A stretch of DNA of 64,000 nucleotides. Source: Syntrophus buswellii (GTDB taxonomy: Bacteria; Desulfobacterota; Syntrophia; Syntrophales; Syntrophaceae). Made by a program: the position numbers and the translations under genes. The stretch spans positions 1,612,001 to 1,676,000 of the forward strand of contig NZ_CP175563.1 in NCBI RefSeq assembly GCF_046097065.1. Direction: 5' to 3'. This document shows, piece by piece, positions 49,902-58,419 of the stretch. The notes below the pieces were generated by a model. That model ran no database searches. It was not told the DNA's origin and saw only the letters and a list, made by a program, of their open reading frames with translations. How positions within the stretch are numbered: position 1 is the first letter of the stretch; each line of letters begins with the position of its first letter.

Positions 49902-50834
49902 TCAAGGTCTCTCGAGGGTTCCGATCAGGTCCCCGATATCGGAAATGGAATGCTCACGAAGATACGTTTCGATTCCCTCCAGAATGTTCATGGTGGCATG
50001 GGGATTCAGAAAACTGGCCGTTCCCACCTCAACGGCCCTTGCCCCGACAATGAGAAATTCCAGGGCATCGTTCGGGCACATGATGCCGCCCAGACCGATG
50101 ACCGGAATGTTCACCCTGTTTACGACCTGCCAGACCATCCGCAGAGCGACCGGTTTGATGGCCGGCCCTGAAAGACCGCCGGTCACATTGTACAGGACGG
50201 GCTTGCGATGTTCCACGTCCACAGCCATCCCGGCCAGGGTGTTGATGAGCGACACGGCATCGGCACCGGCGGACTCCACACTTTCCGCAATGTGTGAAAT
50301 GTCGGTCACATTGGGTGACAGCTTCATGATCACGGGAAGATCCGTTGCCTCCCGGACTCTTTTTGTCACCTCGGCGGCCATTTCGGGAGATGACCCGAAA
50401 GCAATCCCCCCCTTCTTGACATTGGGGCAGGAGATGTTCACTTCCAATGCGGACAGGCCGTCGGCCATCCCGAGAATTTCCGCGACCTTTCCGTACTCAT
50501 CGACGGTTTCGCCGAAGATGTTGGCGATAATCGCCGTTGAATATTCCTTCAAAAAGGGAAGCTTTTCCTTGACGAAAGCCTTGACGCCGATATTCTGCAA
50601 CCCGACGGCGTTGAGCAGGCCCGACGGCGTTTCGGCCAGGCGCGGGGGAGGGTTTCCTGCCCTCGGCTCAAGGGACAATCCCTTGACGATCAGTGCCCCC
50701 AGGCGGTTCAAGTCGACAAAGGGAGCGTATTCCTCACCATATCCGAAGGTCCCGGATGCCGTCATAACGGGATTCCGGAGGGAAAGCGGACCAATGTCGA
50801 CACTCAGCGAGGGTTGTAAAGAAGATGGCCGCAC
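49902..50834 (-). CDS. pyrD: Dihydroorotate dehydrogenase, class 1B catalytic subunit
   Basis: FMN enzyme that oxidises dihydroorotate to orotate in pyrimidine synthesis. The 310-aa TIM barrel begins LSVDIGPLSLRNPVMTASGTFGYG. NVGLQN-type VGLQNIGVKAF, EVNISCPNVKKGG (active-site Cys, class 1), VIMKLSPNVTD and VIGLGGIMCPNDALEFLIVGA are all present. With PyrK next to it, it is the NAD-linked 1B type. The start is GTG at 50834, preceded by AAAGGAG. A perfect 14-bp hairpin lies 33-66 bp upstream, in the pyrK-pyrD spacer. Confidence 0.95.
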   Translation of the reverse strand: MRPSSLQPSLSVDIGPLSLRNPVMTASGTFGYGEEYAPFVDLNRLGALIVKGLSLEPRAGNPPPRLAETPSGLLNAVGLQNIGVKAFVKEKLPFLKEYSTAIIANIFGETVDEYGKVAEILGMADGLSALEVNISCPNVKKGGIAFGSSPEMAAEVTKRVREATDLPVIMKLSPNVTDISHIAESVESAGADAVSLINTLAGMAVDVEHRKPVLYNVTGGLSGPAIKPVALRMVWQVVNRVNIPVIGLGGIMCPNDALEFLIVGARAVEVGTASFLNPHATMNILEGIETYLREHSISDIGDLIGTLERP

Positions 50835-50866
50835 TCAATTCTCCTTTCCATTCTGCAGGAGCTTCC

Positions 50867-50900
50867 GGTATGGGGTGCCGTTGTCACGGCACCCCATACC
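50867..50900. repeat. Perfect 14-bp inverted repeat in the pyrK-pyrD spacer
   Basis: GGTATGGGGTGCCG (50867-50880) and CGGCACCCCATACC (50887-50900) flank the loop TTGTCA. No T tract follows on either strand, so it is not a classical terminator. It could set the relative level of pyrK and pyrD, stabilise the RNA, or be a small repeat element. Confidence 0.85.
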
Positions 50901-51020
50901 AGCCATGATGGTCATAATGGGCAATCCTTCCTGAAGACAAGTGGTCATGACGCTCCGTGATGGAACACTCCCGGTACCTTCGGCCCAAAGTGTCTTCCGC
51001 TTCATCCCGTTCCGGTTGGA

Positions 51021-51857
51021 TCACCAGTCGATCCGGCGGATATCGAAAACGGGTCCATCCTTGCATGCCCGCATGAACGCCACGTCTCCCCCCGGCGTTC
51101 GCACGGCTACGGCACAGCCCAGGCAGGCGCCAAGGCCGCAGGCCATCCTTTCCTCGACGGATACCTGACAGGGAAGGGGATGCTTCTCCAGCAGCTCCGC
51201 GAGGCGCTTCATCATGGCGCGGGGTCCACAGGCATAGACAGCGCAGCCCTGCGGGTCGAAAGCGTCAAGCTCCCGTTCGAAAAGCTCGGTGACTCTCCCG
51301 CCATATCCCATACTGCCATCATCGGTACAGATCCTTATGTCCGGGCATACCGCCGAAAGTCGATCCAGTCCAGCCAGGGCCTCTTTGCGCTGCGCCCCGA
51401 CATAGGCCGTCATCTCGACGGGGAAAGGCTCCCGGATAGGGCTCAGGGAGGCGGCAAGAAACGTCAGAGGAGAAATGCCGATCCCGCCCGCAATGAGGAT
51501 AGCGCGTCTGGCCTCCTGGTTTCCTGAAAAACCATTTCCCAGCGGGCCGAGAAGAGAGAGCTCGTCGCCTGGTTTGAGACCTGAGAGAATCCTTGTACCA
51601 GCACCGGCCACCCGGTAGAAAATTTCCAGGACCGAGTGCTCCGCTCCTTTTTCAAAGGCGTAAATGCTCATCGGTCGCGCAAGCAGAGGCGTCTGCGATT
51701 CCGTGACCCGGATCATGACGAACTGACCCGGCACGGGGTGATGAAAGGCCGGCGGAAGCTTCAGCCGAAGAAGAAAATGTCCGCGGACAGCTTCCAGGTT
51801 ATCGAGAATCCTGCCCTTTATAAACAATGGAACGGGGTGCATGATGGCGGCCGTCAT
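51021..51857 (-). CDS. pyrK: Dihydroorotate dehydrogenase electron transfer subunit
   Basis: Carries electrons from PyrD to NAD through FAD and a [2Fe-2S] cluster. The protein has the ferredoxin-reductase fold: FAD site ARPMSIYAFEK (RPxSxY), NAD part ILIAGGIGISPLTFLA, CAVYACGPRAMMKRL, and the C-terminal cluster Cys residues in ERMACGLGACLGCAVAV and RACKDGPVFD. ATGs lie at 51857 and 51842; GGGAGG abuts the first and is 15 nt from the second, so the start is not settled (278 or 273 aa). It is upstream of pyrD, with 186 bp between them. Confidence 0.94.
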   Translation of the reverse strand: MTAAIMHPVPLFIKGRILDNLEAVRGHFLLRLKLPPAFHHPVPGQFVMIRVTESQTPLLARPMSIYAFEKGAEHSVLEIFYRVAGAGTRILSGLKPGDELSLLGPLGNGFSGNQEARRAILIAGGIGISPLTFLAASLSPIREPFPVEMTAYVGAQRKEALAGLDRLSAVCPDIRICTDDGSMGYGGRVTELFERELDAFDPQGCAVYACGPRAMMKRLAELLEKHPLPCQVSVEERMACGLGACLGCAVAVRTPGGDVAFMRACKDGPVFDIRRIDW

Positions 51858-52037
51858 CCTCCCTGATGGTGAACTTCATGTCCAGGCGCTGAAAAAAAGC
51901 CGGTTTTCAGTCAGGCCCCTCCTCAGATATCCGGAGATATCCGGGCTTCATCCCGCCAGCGCCTCTTCAGCCTGGCGTTGCATAGCATTTTTGCGGCGAA
52001 ATTGGAATACGATCTCCTGCAAAATTTCTTCGCACCG

Positions 52038-52523
52038 TCAACATTCCTTCAGATCCGCTCCCATGATCAGGGCGTCCTCTCCTTCCTCGGGATAGTAGGA
52101 ACTCCGGATGCCCTTTACGGTAAGTCCGAACTTCTCATAGAGCTTCCGTGCCGCCGTATTCGACCGGCGCACTTCCAGGATAACGGTCCGGCACCGCTCT
52201 TCACGCGCTGTTTGCAGCAGCGCCTTCATCAAGCAGTCTGCCGCATGTCGGCGCCGGCATTCAGGTCTTACGGCAATCTTCTGGAGGTGCGCCTCCTGTG
52301 CGAACATCCAGTAAATCATATAGCCCGCAAGCCTCCTGCCTTCCCCCTCCGGCTCCCGGAGGGTAACGCATCTCGAGATGGATGTTGAAAGCTCCTGGAG
52401 AAACATGGCCCTTGTCCAAGGGGCTTGAAAGCTGGCCTTTTCGACGGCCATGACCTCGTCCAGATCTTCCTGATCCATCGCGCGGAGAATGCCGTGATCG
52501 CCCCTGCGGAAATCAGAGAACAT
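52038..52523 (-). CDS. rimI: Ribosomal protein S18-alanine N-acetyltransferase
   Basis: GNAT enzyme that acetylates the N-terminus of S18 in E. coli. The 161-aa protein has the RimI pattern: LDEVMAVEKASFQAPWTRAMFLQEL, YMIYWMFAQEAHLQKIAVRPECRRRHAADCLM (acetyl-CoA loop, both in part), and VILEVRRSNTAARKLYEKFGLTVKGIRSSYY (in part). R-RR-HA in the acetyl-CoA loop replaces the more usual RGxGIG, a small deviation. Its ATG overlaps the PTS IIC stop region by 11 bp, with GGAG upstream, so it is translated in the PTS transcript. This linkage has no obvious functional reason. Confidence 0.9.
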   Translation of the reverse strand: MFSDFRRGDHGILRAMDQEDLDEVMAVEKASFQAPWTRAMFLQELSTSISRCVTLREPEGEGRRLAGYMIYWMFAQEAHLQKIAVRPECRRRHAADCLMKALLQTAREERCRTVILEVRRSNTAARKLYEKFGLTVKGIRSSYYPEEGEDALIMGADLKEC

Positions 52524-53208
52524 GCCCGATCTCCAAGATCATGCTGGCCAGAAGAAAAATGCAGCAGAAGACGGGAACCATGCCCCTCAGGTGGATCGTG
52601 TTCAACGCGACGGCAATCCCCAGGAGGGGAAAGAAAAAAAAGATGATATTCAGGGCTTCTAATACGGACGGGGAAAATAGAGGAAAGAGAAAAGCGGTTG
52701 CGGCGATTCCCGGCCACAGAAAGAAGAAAAGGAAGCAAACGGACAGGCACAGATAGATGAGAAGAGACAGAAGGTGCAGGGCCTGGACCCCATGAAGATC
52801 GGCTTTTTCGGCGCTTCGAAGAGCTGCCCTGGCCAGGCGGTCATTCAGGGAAACGAAAAAGACGTCCATCTTCTGGCCGATATAACCGCAGGGGAGATAG
52901 ATCAGGAGGGAAAAGGCCATGATCTGCCGTGACGAATGGCCGACAAGCCCGCTGGAAATGATGCAGGACGCCGTCACCAGAATCGCCGCCAGAGAATCGT
53001 TGGGAGGAATCAGGGTGCCGATGGGCAATCGATCTATCCAGAACAACTCGATGACAGCGCCGATCATCAGGCCGGTGTAAGGATCGCCTAAAAAAAAGCC
53101 CATAAGTGGAGCCGCCACGACAGGCCTGGCGATCATGCTTTGAATCACGATTCTGTCAAGGCAGATCACTCCCCCAAGCAGTGAAATCATAAGGCATTGG
53201 AGAACCAT
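52513..53208 (-). CDS. Mannose-family PTS permease subunit IIC
   Basis: A 231-aa membrane protein with about 6-7 hydrophobic segments. The N-terminal half is clearly PTS EIIC of the mannose/fructose/sorbose family: RPVVAAPLMGFFLGDPYTGLMIGAVIELFWIDRLPIGTLIPPND (split over residues 28-71) with the GDxxxG loop. The C-terminal half is plain hydrophobic sequence. The needed partner IID is not next to it, nor are HPr and enzyme I, so active sugar transport from this locus alone is unlikely. It follows IIB after 28 bp and overlaps rimI by 11 bp. Confidence 0.88.
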   Translation of the reverse strand: MVLQCLMISLLGGVICLDRIVIQSMIARPVVAAPLMGFFLGDPYTGLMIGAVIELFWIDRLPIGTLIPPNDSLAAILVTASCIISSGLVGHSSRQIMAFSLLIYLPCGYIGQKMDVFFVSLNDRLARAALRSAEKADLHGVQALHLLSLLIYLCLSVCFLFFFLWPGIAATAFLFPLFSPSVLEALNIIFFFFPLLGIAVALNTIHLRGMVPVFCCIFLLASMILEIGHVL

Positions 53209-53236
53209 CGGGAAGCCAGTCCATTCCTTGAAATCT

Positions 53237-53737
53237 TTAAGGCCTCTGCGCCGTTAAGAAATTTTTGAAATCGAAGGATCTCTCCCTTGGAACGCGCTGT
53301 ACTTGGATGGTGACATTGTCTCTGACAAGATCCTTCAGGAAATCCATATCCTGAGAACCCAAGAGAACGGAAGGGGAACAGATCCTTTCTCCGTTCTCGT
53401 TATAGACGTTGCCTATATTGAGCTGTGAAAAACGGAAGCCGGATTCATAAGCACGTACCGCGTCGGAAATGCATGAAAAAAGAACGAGCGTCCGTTTGCC
53501 GTTTTCGGGTTTGCAGCGATAATTTCCCGACAAGTCATTTATGGATCGGAAAAGGACTTCCGTTTCATTGGGAACCGCCATTCTCATCACCGTTTCGCGA
53601 AAAAAATCAGCGGCTACCCCGTCATCGGCCACAATGATGCATGAGGCCTTTAAAAAGGGGAGCCATGCTTCAAGGATTTGTCCATGAATAAGGCGGTCAT
53701 CCACTCGCACAAGGACTATGTCATAATCGTTCTGCAT
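53237..53737 (-). CDS. Mannose-family PTS phosphotransfer subunit IIB
   Basis: A 166-aa IIB protein from the ATG at 53737, 4 bp after the IIA stop. The phosphorylation motif is VLVRVDDRLIHGQILEAW, with the His of RLIHGQ as the phosphate carrier. VADDGVAADFFRE, FSQLNIGNVYNENG and VQRVPRERSFDF match the fold. A TTG at 53752 also opens the frame, within IIA. It would take phosphate from IIA and, without IID, may serve regulation rather than uptake. Confidence 0.9.
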   Translation of the reverse strand: MQNDYDIVLVRVDDRLIHGQILEAWLPFLKASCIIVADDGVAADFFRETVMRMAVPNETEVLFRSINDLSGNYRCKPENGKRTLVLFSCISDAVRAYESGFRFSQLNIGNVYNENGERICSPSVLLGSQDMDFLKDLVRDNVTIQVQRVPRERSFDFKNFLTAQRP

Positions 53738-53741
53738 GGTC

Positions 53742-54152
53742 TTATTCGGCAATTTTCTTGTCTAATACCTCGCTGGCCAGGTAGATGTTCTTTCTGCCGT
53801 ATTCCGTCACATGGGCGGCAAAATCTCGAAGACTCATATCCTGGCGAATGTCGGATACCTTCAGTAGCATCGGGAGATTCACTCCCGTCACCACTTCCAC
53901 CCTGTCCTTTTTCAAAAATGAAAGAGACAGGTTGGATGGCGTTCCGCCGAAAAGATCTGTGAGAATCAACACGCCTTGACCCGCATCGATCTTTTTGATG
54001 GATGAGCTGATTTCTTTCTTCAGGGATTCAACGCTGTTGAACGTGTCGACAGATACGTGAAGAAGGGATTTCAAGGGGCCTTTGATAATCTCCGCCGCCT
54101 TGATTAACTCACCGCCGACATTCCCGTGTGTTACAATTAAAACCCCAATCAT
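53742..54152 (-). CDS. Mannose-family PTS phosphotransfer subunit IIA
   Basis: A 136-aa IIA protein from the ATG at 54152, preceded by GGGAGG at proper distance; the frame is open to 54221 but the extension is not family-like and overlaps the promoter. MIGVLIVTHGNVGGELIKAA holds the active His9. GVLILTDLFGGTPSNLSL and VVTGVNLPMLLKV complete the family core. It begins the PTS-rimI-pyr-acyl-CoA synthetase run on the minus strand. Deltaproteobacterial incomplete PTS systems are thought to sense metabolic state (established for relatives, inferred here). Confidence 0.93.
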   Translation of the reverse strand: MIGVLIVTHGNVGGELIKAAEIIKGPLKSLLHVSVDTFNSVESLKKEISSSIKKIDAGQGVLILTDLFGGTPSNLSLSFLKKDRVEVVTGVNLPMLLKVSDIRQDMSLRDFAAHVTEYGRKNIYLASEVLDKKIAE

Positions 54153-54192
54153 ACTTGTGTTCCTCCCTGGTACAACACCACATGGCAGGGTG

Positions 54193-54221
54193 ACGCTAAT
54201 AAATTCATCAAGAGATGTCAA
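54193..54221 (-). promoter_or_regulatory. Sigma70-type promoter for the PTS-rimI-pyr run
   Basis: On the minus strand TTGACA (54221-54216), 17 nt, TAGCGT (54198-54193), about 40 bp before the IIA start. The -10 matches 3 of 6. Confidence 0.5.
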
Positions 54222-54397
54222 GAATTATGAGAAAACCATCCTTTCTTGAGCAACGGAACACACGGATCTCCGGTTGAAGGGAAGAAACTTCCAGCTCATG
54301 AATAACGGGACGGGAGGATTGGGAACAAATTTCCCCAATTCTGCCCCATTGCAGGGAGATAAGTTGGTATCTTATTGTAATATCTGGTTTATTTATA

Positions 54398-54413
54398 TGG
54401 CATGGTCTCTGCT
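54398..54413 (+). promoter_or_regulatory. Sigma54-type promoter for fliK
   Basis: TGGCATGGTCTCTGCT has GG at 54399-54400 and GC at 54411-54412 with exactly 10 nt between, as required for RpoN (-24/-12). Transcription would begin near 54423, so translation must start after this, at 54450. Confidence 0.6.
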
Positions 54414-54449
54414 AACACGATGATAAAACGGAGACATGAGGTAAACATC

Positions 54450-56036
54450 ATGCATGCAATAGCGTCCAGAATTCTACTGTCTGGCGGAAAGAAGACGCTG
54501 ACGGACGGCGTTCGTCAGGAAAACAGGTCATCGCCTTCTTCGGACATCCGGGACACAATGAGGAGGAAGCCTTCAGATGACAACCAATGTTCCGACTTGC
54601 CGGGGCTTTCTTTTAATAAAACCCTTGAAGAGGTAAAGAAAGGAGAAGAGGTCGTTTCTCAGGATCGAAAAGGGATATTCGATTCTTCTTCAAAGGAGGA
54701 AAGGGATCTTGACCCTGGAAAGCCTGGGAATGACGCAGCATCTGCGGATTCGATTCAGATCGAAGCGGGCTCTTCTGAAGGAGAGCGCTCATACGCTGCG
54801 GTGATGAATGCGGAAGAATATCCCGCCGTAGATCCAGACGACAGTCTTATCCCTGTCATCACGGCCGGTATCGATACGGATGTCCCGGAGAGTTCGGAAC
54901 TCCCGTATATGGCGTCATCTGCACCCCGCCTATCCGCATCGGGTGGCGGATTTCAAAATACTCCGCCAGCCTCTTTTTTGAGTGTCGACCGGGACGGAGA
55001 AGTTCATCCCTTTCCTTCAAGCCGAAGCCCTTCCATCGTTCCACGAGGCGGAATCACCCCTTCCAGCGGAACGGCATCTGAAGGATATGCACCGGAGCAT
55101 GCTGCACAACATCCTGGAGATGCCCCGGATCTCACCGTGGATTCCCCTTCCGGGGCGGCGAAGATTCCTGTTCAAGGAGGGATCGAGGAGCCCCTGGGCA
55201 AAGCGGGGGCGGAAACGCCCTTGAACGGACCATGGAAGCCATCAACATCAGATAAGGTTTCGACACCATCGTCTCAAGATTCAAACGGTCATGCAGGCTA
55301 TGGTCATACGTCGGAACGGGAGGGAGTGGCACCAACCGGACACCAGGGAAAAAACCTGGATCACAATGCGTTCGGTTCCAAATCAGGATACACGGAAGCG
55401 TCACTTGAACAGCTTGCGGAAAAATCCTCCACACCGACGGGCGATTCCGGGAATGCCATGGAAGCCATGGTTCGCCAGGACAGGATTTCCCCCTTGGAAG
55501 GTTCAAGCCATGGGCCCATCGATATCGTTCGAAACCCTCACGGTGATTCGACTACATGGACTCGGATGCCGGGAGAACCACGAGGCCTTTCTCCTCAAAC
55601 GCTCATCAATACGATTATCGAAGAGAATTCACAGATTTTCATCAAGGGCGGACGGGTGAAAATGACCCTCAATCCTCCGCATCTCGGTTCCCTTGACCTG
55701 GACATCCGGATCAGGAACAACAAAGTAAACGTCCTTTTTGTGGCGGATTCTCCTGAAGTTCAACAGTCGCTTCAGGCAGGGACGGATCTTCTGAAGACGG
55801 CGTTGTCCCAGCAGGGATACAAGATGGATGGATACAGCGTTCTTCTCCAGGGAAATACGGATTCAAACATGGAGTATTTTTCGGGAGACGGCGGTCCATG
55901 GCGCCATACAAGAAACGAATACGATCACGGTCAGACGGATCGTGAGGAGCCGATCCAGTTAAATCTCACGCCGGATGCAGAAGGGGGAAATCAGAAAGGA
56001 GCCGTCCGCTCCAATTCGATCAGTGTGTTCGTTTGA
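54450..56036 (+). CDS. fliK: Flagellar hook-length control protein
   Basis: Sets hook length and switches export specificity via FlhB. From the ATG at 54450 it has 528 aa; the frame opens at 54402, but a sigma54-type promoter overlaps that codon and GAGGT lies before 54450. The long N-terminal part (to about 390) is low-complexity, rich in Ser, Pro, Gly and Asp, as in FliK. The C-terminal Flg_hook domain shows GGRVKMTLNPPHLGSLDLDI, KVNVLFVADSPEVQQSLQAG and LLKTALSQQGYKMDGYSV. It lies just upstream of the export genes, separated by 383 bp containing a terminator and a second sigma54-type element. Confidence 0.88.
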   Translation: MHAIASRILLSGGKKTLTDGVRQENRSSPSSDIRDTMRRKPSDDNQCSDLPGLSFNKTLEEVKKGEEVVSQDRKGIFDSSSKEERDLDPGKPGNDAASADSIQIEAGSSEGERSYAAVMNAEEYPAVDPDDSLIPVITAGIDTDVPESSELPYMASSAPRLSASGGGFQNTPPASFLSVDRDGEVHPFPSSRSPSIVPRGGITPSSGTASEGYAPEHAAQHPGDAPDLTVDSPSGAAKIPVQGGIEEPLGKAGAETPLNGPWKPSTSDKVSTPSSQDSNGHAGYGHTSEREGVAPTGHQGKNLDHNAFGSKSGYTEASLEQLAEKSSTPTGDSGNAMEAMVRQDRISPLEGSSHGPIDIVRNPHGDSTTWTRMPGEPRGLSPQTLINTIIEENSQIFIKGGRVKMTLNPPHLGSLDLDIRIRNNKVNVLFVADSPEVQQSLQAGTDLLKTALSQQGYKMDGYSVLLQGNTDSNMEYFSGDGGPWRHTRNEYDHGQTDREEPIQLNLTPDAEGGNQKGAVRSNSISVFV

Positions 56037-56206
56037 CAGATGGCCGCACAGGGACTGTTCCAGGCGTTTCCTTTCCCTGAAGCCGGGAAAGATGTGCCGA
56101 TAACTTGACACCCACGCCCTGGATTGCAGTGCTCAAGACGGGGCATTCGACGGTATCCCGGAACCTGCACAAAAGACAATCTTTACAGAAACCGATCATT
56201 ATTCGA
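56037..56206. other. fliK-fliL spacer, first part
   Basis: No credible gene. The full spacer runs to 56419 and also holds the terminator at 56207-56238 and a sigma54-type promoter at 56294-56309; the rest is unremarkable. Confidence 0.5.
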
Positions 56207-56238
56207 GGGGATGGAGAAAAACCATCCCCGTTTTTGTT
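56207..56238 (+). terminator. Rho-independent terminator after fliK
   Basis: GGGGATGG (56207-56214) pairs with CCATCCCC (56222-56229) around a 7-nt loop, followed by GTTTTTGTT. Confidence 0.82.
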
Positions 56239-56293
56239 TGTGCAAGGACATTCCATGGGGAAATTCGATGAAAAGAAATGTGAATTTCTTCAC

Positions 56294-56309
56294 TGGTGCG
56301 CAAATTGCT
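56294..56309 (+). promoter_or_regulatory. Sigma54-type promoter for the fliL-flhF operon
   Basis: TGGTGCGCAAATTGCT has GG (56295-56296) and GC (56307-56308) separated by 10 nt and a full TTGCT -12 box. It lies about 110 bp before fliL and after the fliK terminator. Confidence 0.7.
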
Positions 56310-56419
56310 AAGTCCTGAGAAAAGATGGGCAGGATCAAGACTCGCTTTCGGTCTGATACATCTCGAAAGCGTGTATTTGGAGGAACGCTCCAGCTTTACC
56401 TGGAAGAAGGGGGTATCGG

Positions 56420-56911
56420 ATGGCAAAGGAGGAACAGTCTCAGCAGGATGTCACAGAAGTGACCAAGAAAAAAAAGGGGCCATTCATGAAATGGCTGATA
56501 ATAGGCGTTGCCGGAGTCATCGTTATCGGCGGGTGCATTGCCGGGGGCTTCTTTTATTTCAAGCACGCCGGATCGGGAAAGGAACATCAAAAAAGCGAAA
56601 AGGCCACAGCGGGAATGTTGTGGGCAATGGATCCATTCATCGTGAACCTGGCGGATAACTCGAGTGAAAGATATTTAAAGGTGGCGATGCAGTTTGAAGT
56701 GGCCGGCCAGAATGACCCCAAGGCCCTTGACGAACTCAAGCCGAAACTCAGAGACTCCATCCTCGATATCCTTACAGCCAAGTCTTCGGGAGAACTGATG
56801 GACATCAACGGTAAGCAGCGGCTGCGTGACGACATCGCCACCAAGCTGAATTCCCTTCTCTCGACAGGCAAGGTAAAACGGGTTTACTTCACGGAATTTG
56901 TCATTCAGTAA
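56420..56911 (+). CDS. fliL: Flagellar basal-body protein FliL
   Basis: Inner-membrane protein that associates with the stator and motor. The 163-aa protein has a short cytoplasmic part (MAKEEQSQQDVTEVTKKKKG), one transmembrane segment (about residues 26-48) and the periplasmic FliL domain (MDPFIVNLADNSSERYLKVAMQFEV in part, then SGELMDINGKQRLRDDIATKLNSLL in part, ending RVYFTEFVIQ). It begins the operon and has a proposed sigma54-type promoter. fliM follows after 9 bp. Confidence 0.93.
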   Translation: MAKEEQSQQDVTEVTKKKKGPFMKWLIIGVAGVIVIGGCIAGGFFYFKHAGSGKEHQKSEKATAGMLWAMDPFIVNLADNSSERYLKVAMQFEVAGQNDPKALDELKPKLRDSILDILTAKSSGELMDINGKQRLRDDIATKLNSLLSTGKVKRVYFTEFVIQ

Positions 56912-56920
56912 GAGAACGTC

Positions 56921-57922
56921 ATGTCACAGGTTTTAACACAGGAAGAAGTTGACGCGCTGTTGCGCGGAATTTCAGGCGGCCAGATCGAGACGGAAATTGA
57001 AGAGGACATAGATCCTTCCGGCGTCGTCCGCTATGACCTTGCCAGCCAGGACCGGATTATCCGGGGCAGGATGCCCACCCTGGAAATGACGAACGAGAAA
57101 TTCGCCCGCATGTTCCGGGCCACTCTGTCTTCCATGCTGCGAAAAGTTGTGACGGTGAATTCCATGTCGGTCGATATGATTAAATTCGGGGAGTTTCTGA
57201 AGACGCTTCCCGTTCCGACCAGCCTGCACATATTCCGGATGGAGCCGCTGAGGGGAAATGCCATTTTTGTCATGGAGTCGAAAGTCATTTTTACCCTCGT
57301 GGATGTCCTCTTTGGCGGGGCGGGGAAGGAACTCTTCAAGGTTGAAGGGCGTGAATTCACGGCCATAGAAACAAATCTGATCAAGAAGGTCATCCTCAGC
57401 GCCCTGTGTGATCTCGAAAAAGCCTGGAAGCCTCTTCACGACGTTCAGGTTGTCTATCAGCGCTCCGAAATCAATCCGCAATTTGCACAGATCGTCCCCC
57501 CTACCGACCTGGTCTTTGTCATCGATTTTGAAATCGAGGTTGAGTACATCACGGGCATCCTGAAGCTCTGCATCCCCTATTCAACCGTGGAGCCCATTAG
57601 AGAAAAATTGCAGGCTGGATTTCAAAGCGAACAGATGGAAGTGGATAAAGTGTGGATGAACCGTTTTCGCAGCAACCTGATGTTCGCGGGTCTGGATCTC
57701 TTGATTGAACTTGGAAACACGCGCATATCCGCCAAGGACGTCGTGAATCTCAAGGTGGGCGATGTGATAACCCTGGATCAGTATTCCACGGATCCCGTTA
57801 AAGTTTTTGTGGAAGGCGTCTTGAAGTTCAAGGGCCATCCGGGAAACTTTAAAGGAAATCAGGCAGTCAAAATAACAGCGATACTTCAGGATAAATTGGG
57901 GATTGACCATGGAACAGAATGA
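56921..57922 (+). CDS. fliM: Flagellar motor switch protein FliM
   Basis: C-ring protein that binds phospho-CheY. The 333-aa protein starts MSQVLTQEEVDALLRGISGG, the conserved N-terminal CheY-binding peptide (LTQEEVDALL). The middle domain includes LEMTNEKFARMFRATLSSML and the C-terminal SpoA domain binds FliN. Length is normal. The fliN ATG lies 14 bp before its stop, so translation is coupled. Confidence 0.96.
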   Translation: MSQVLTQEEVDALLRGISGGQIETEIEEDIDPSGVVRYDLASQDRIIRGRMPTLEMTNEKFARMFRATLSSMLRKVVTVNSMSVDMIKFGEFLKTLPVPTSLHIFRMEPLRGNAIFVMESKVIFTLVDVLFGGAGKELFKVEGREFTAIETNLIKKVILSALCDLEKAWKPLHDVQVVYQRSEINPQFAQIVPPTDLVFVIDFEIEVEYITGILKLCIPYSTVEPIREKLQAGFQSEQMEVDKVWMNRFRSNLMFAGLDLLIELGNTRISAKDVVNLKVGDVITLDQYSTDPVKVFVEGVLKFKGHPGNFKGNQAVKITAILQDKLGIDHGTE

Positions 57923-58373
57923 GATTGATGAACTGCTCAAAGGAATTGATTTAAACGATAAATCCGATTCGAACCTGGATCCGGTCGAAGATGAAAATCT
58001 GGGCTGGGACGACGTCCAGGAAGAGCTGATGCAATCACAGGCGCCACCGAAAAAGGTTGAGGTCAGTCCGGTAAATTTTGACGAAATGCCATCGGCTCCT
58101 TCCGTTGATGCCCAGCTCAACCTCGATTTCATTCTCGACATACCGCTGACTCTGAGCGTCGAACTGGGACGCTGCCAGATGCTGATCAGCGAACTGCTTC
58201 AACTGGGGCAGGGTTCCATCATCGAGCTTGCCAAGCTGGCGGGAGAACCGATGGATGTTTATGTCAATCAGCGTTTGATCGCCCGCGGCGAGGTTGTCGT
58301 GGTGAACGAAAAATTCGGAATCAGGCTGACCGATATTGTTTCCCAGGCGGAACGGGTGAAAAAGCTGAGATGA
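57909..58373 (+). CDS. fliN: Flagellar motor switch protein FliN
   Basis: C-ring component. From the ATG at 57909 (inside fliM) it has 154 aa; a TTG two codons upstream also opens the frame. The first residues MEQNEIDELLKGID copy the FliM N-terminal motif, a feature seen in longer FliNs of deltaproteobacteria. The C-terminal SpoA domain shows LDIPLTLSVELGRCQMLISELLQLGQGSIIELAKLAGEPMDVYVNQRLIARGEVVVVNEKFG (split), with GEPMDV and ARGEVVVV. An acidic linker lies between. Confidence 0.95.
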   Translation: MEQNEIDELLKGIDLNDKSDSNLDPVEDENLGWDDVQEELMQSQAPPKKVEVSPVNFDEMPSAPSVDAQLNLDFILDIPLTLSVELGRCQMLISELLQLGQGSIIELAKLAGEPMDVYVNQRLIARGEVVVVNEKFGIRLTDIVSQAERVKKLR

Positions 58374-58419
58374 TGTCCTAACAGGACAGGAATGTTATCA
58401 CAATGGTCAGGATGGGACT

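Noticed and set aside
51926..51944. Tandem GATATCCGG repeat after rimI
   Set aside because: Only two copies; no array or known function.
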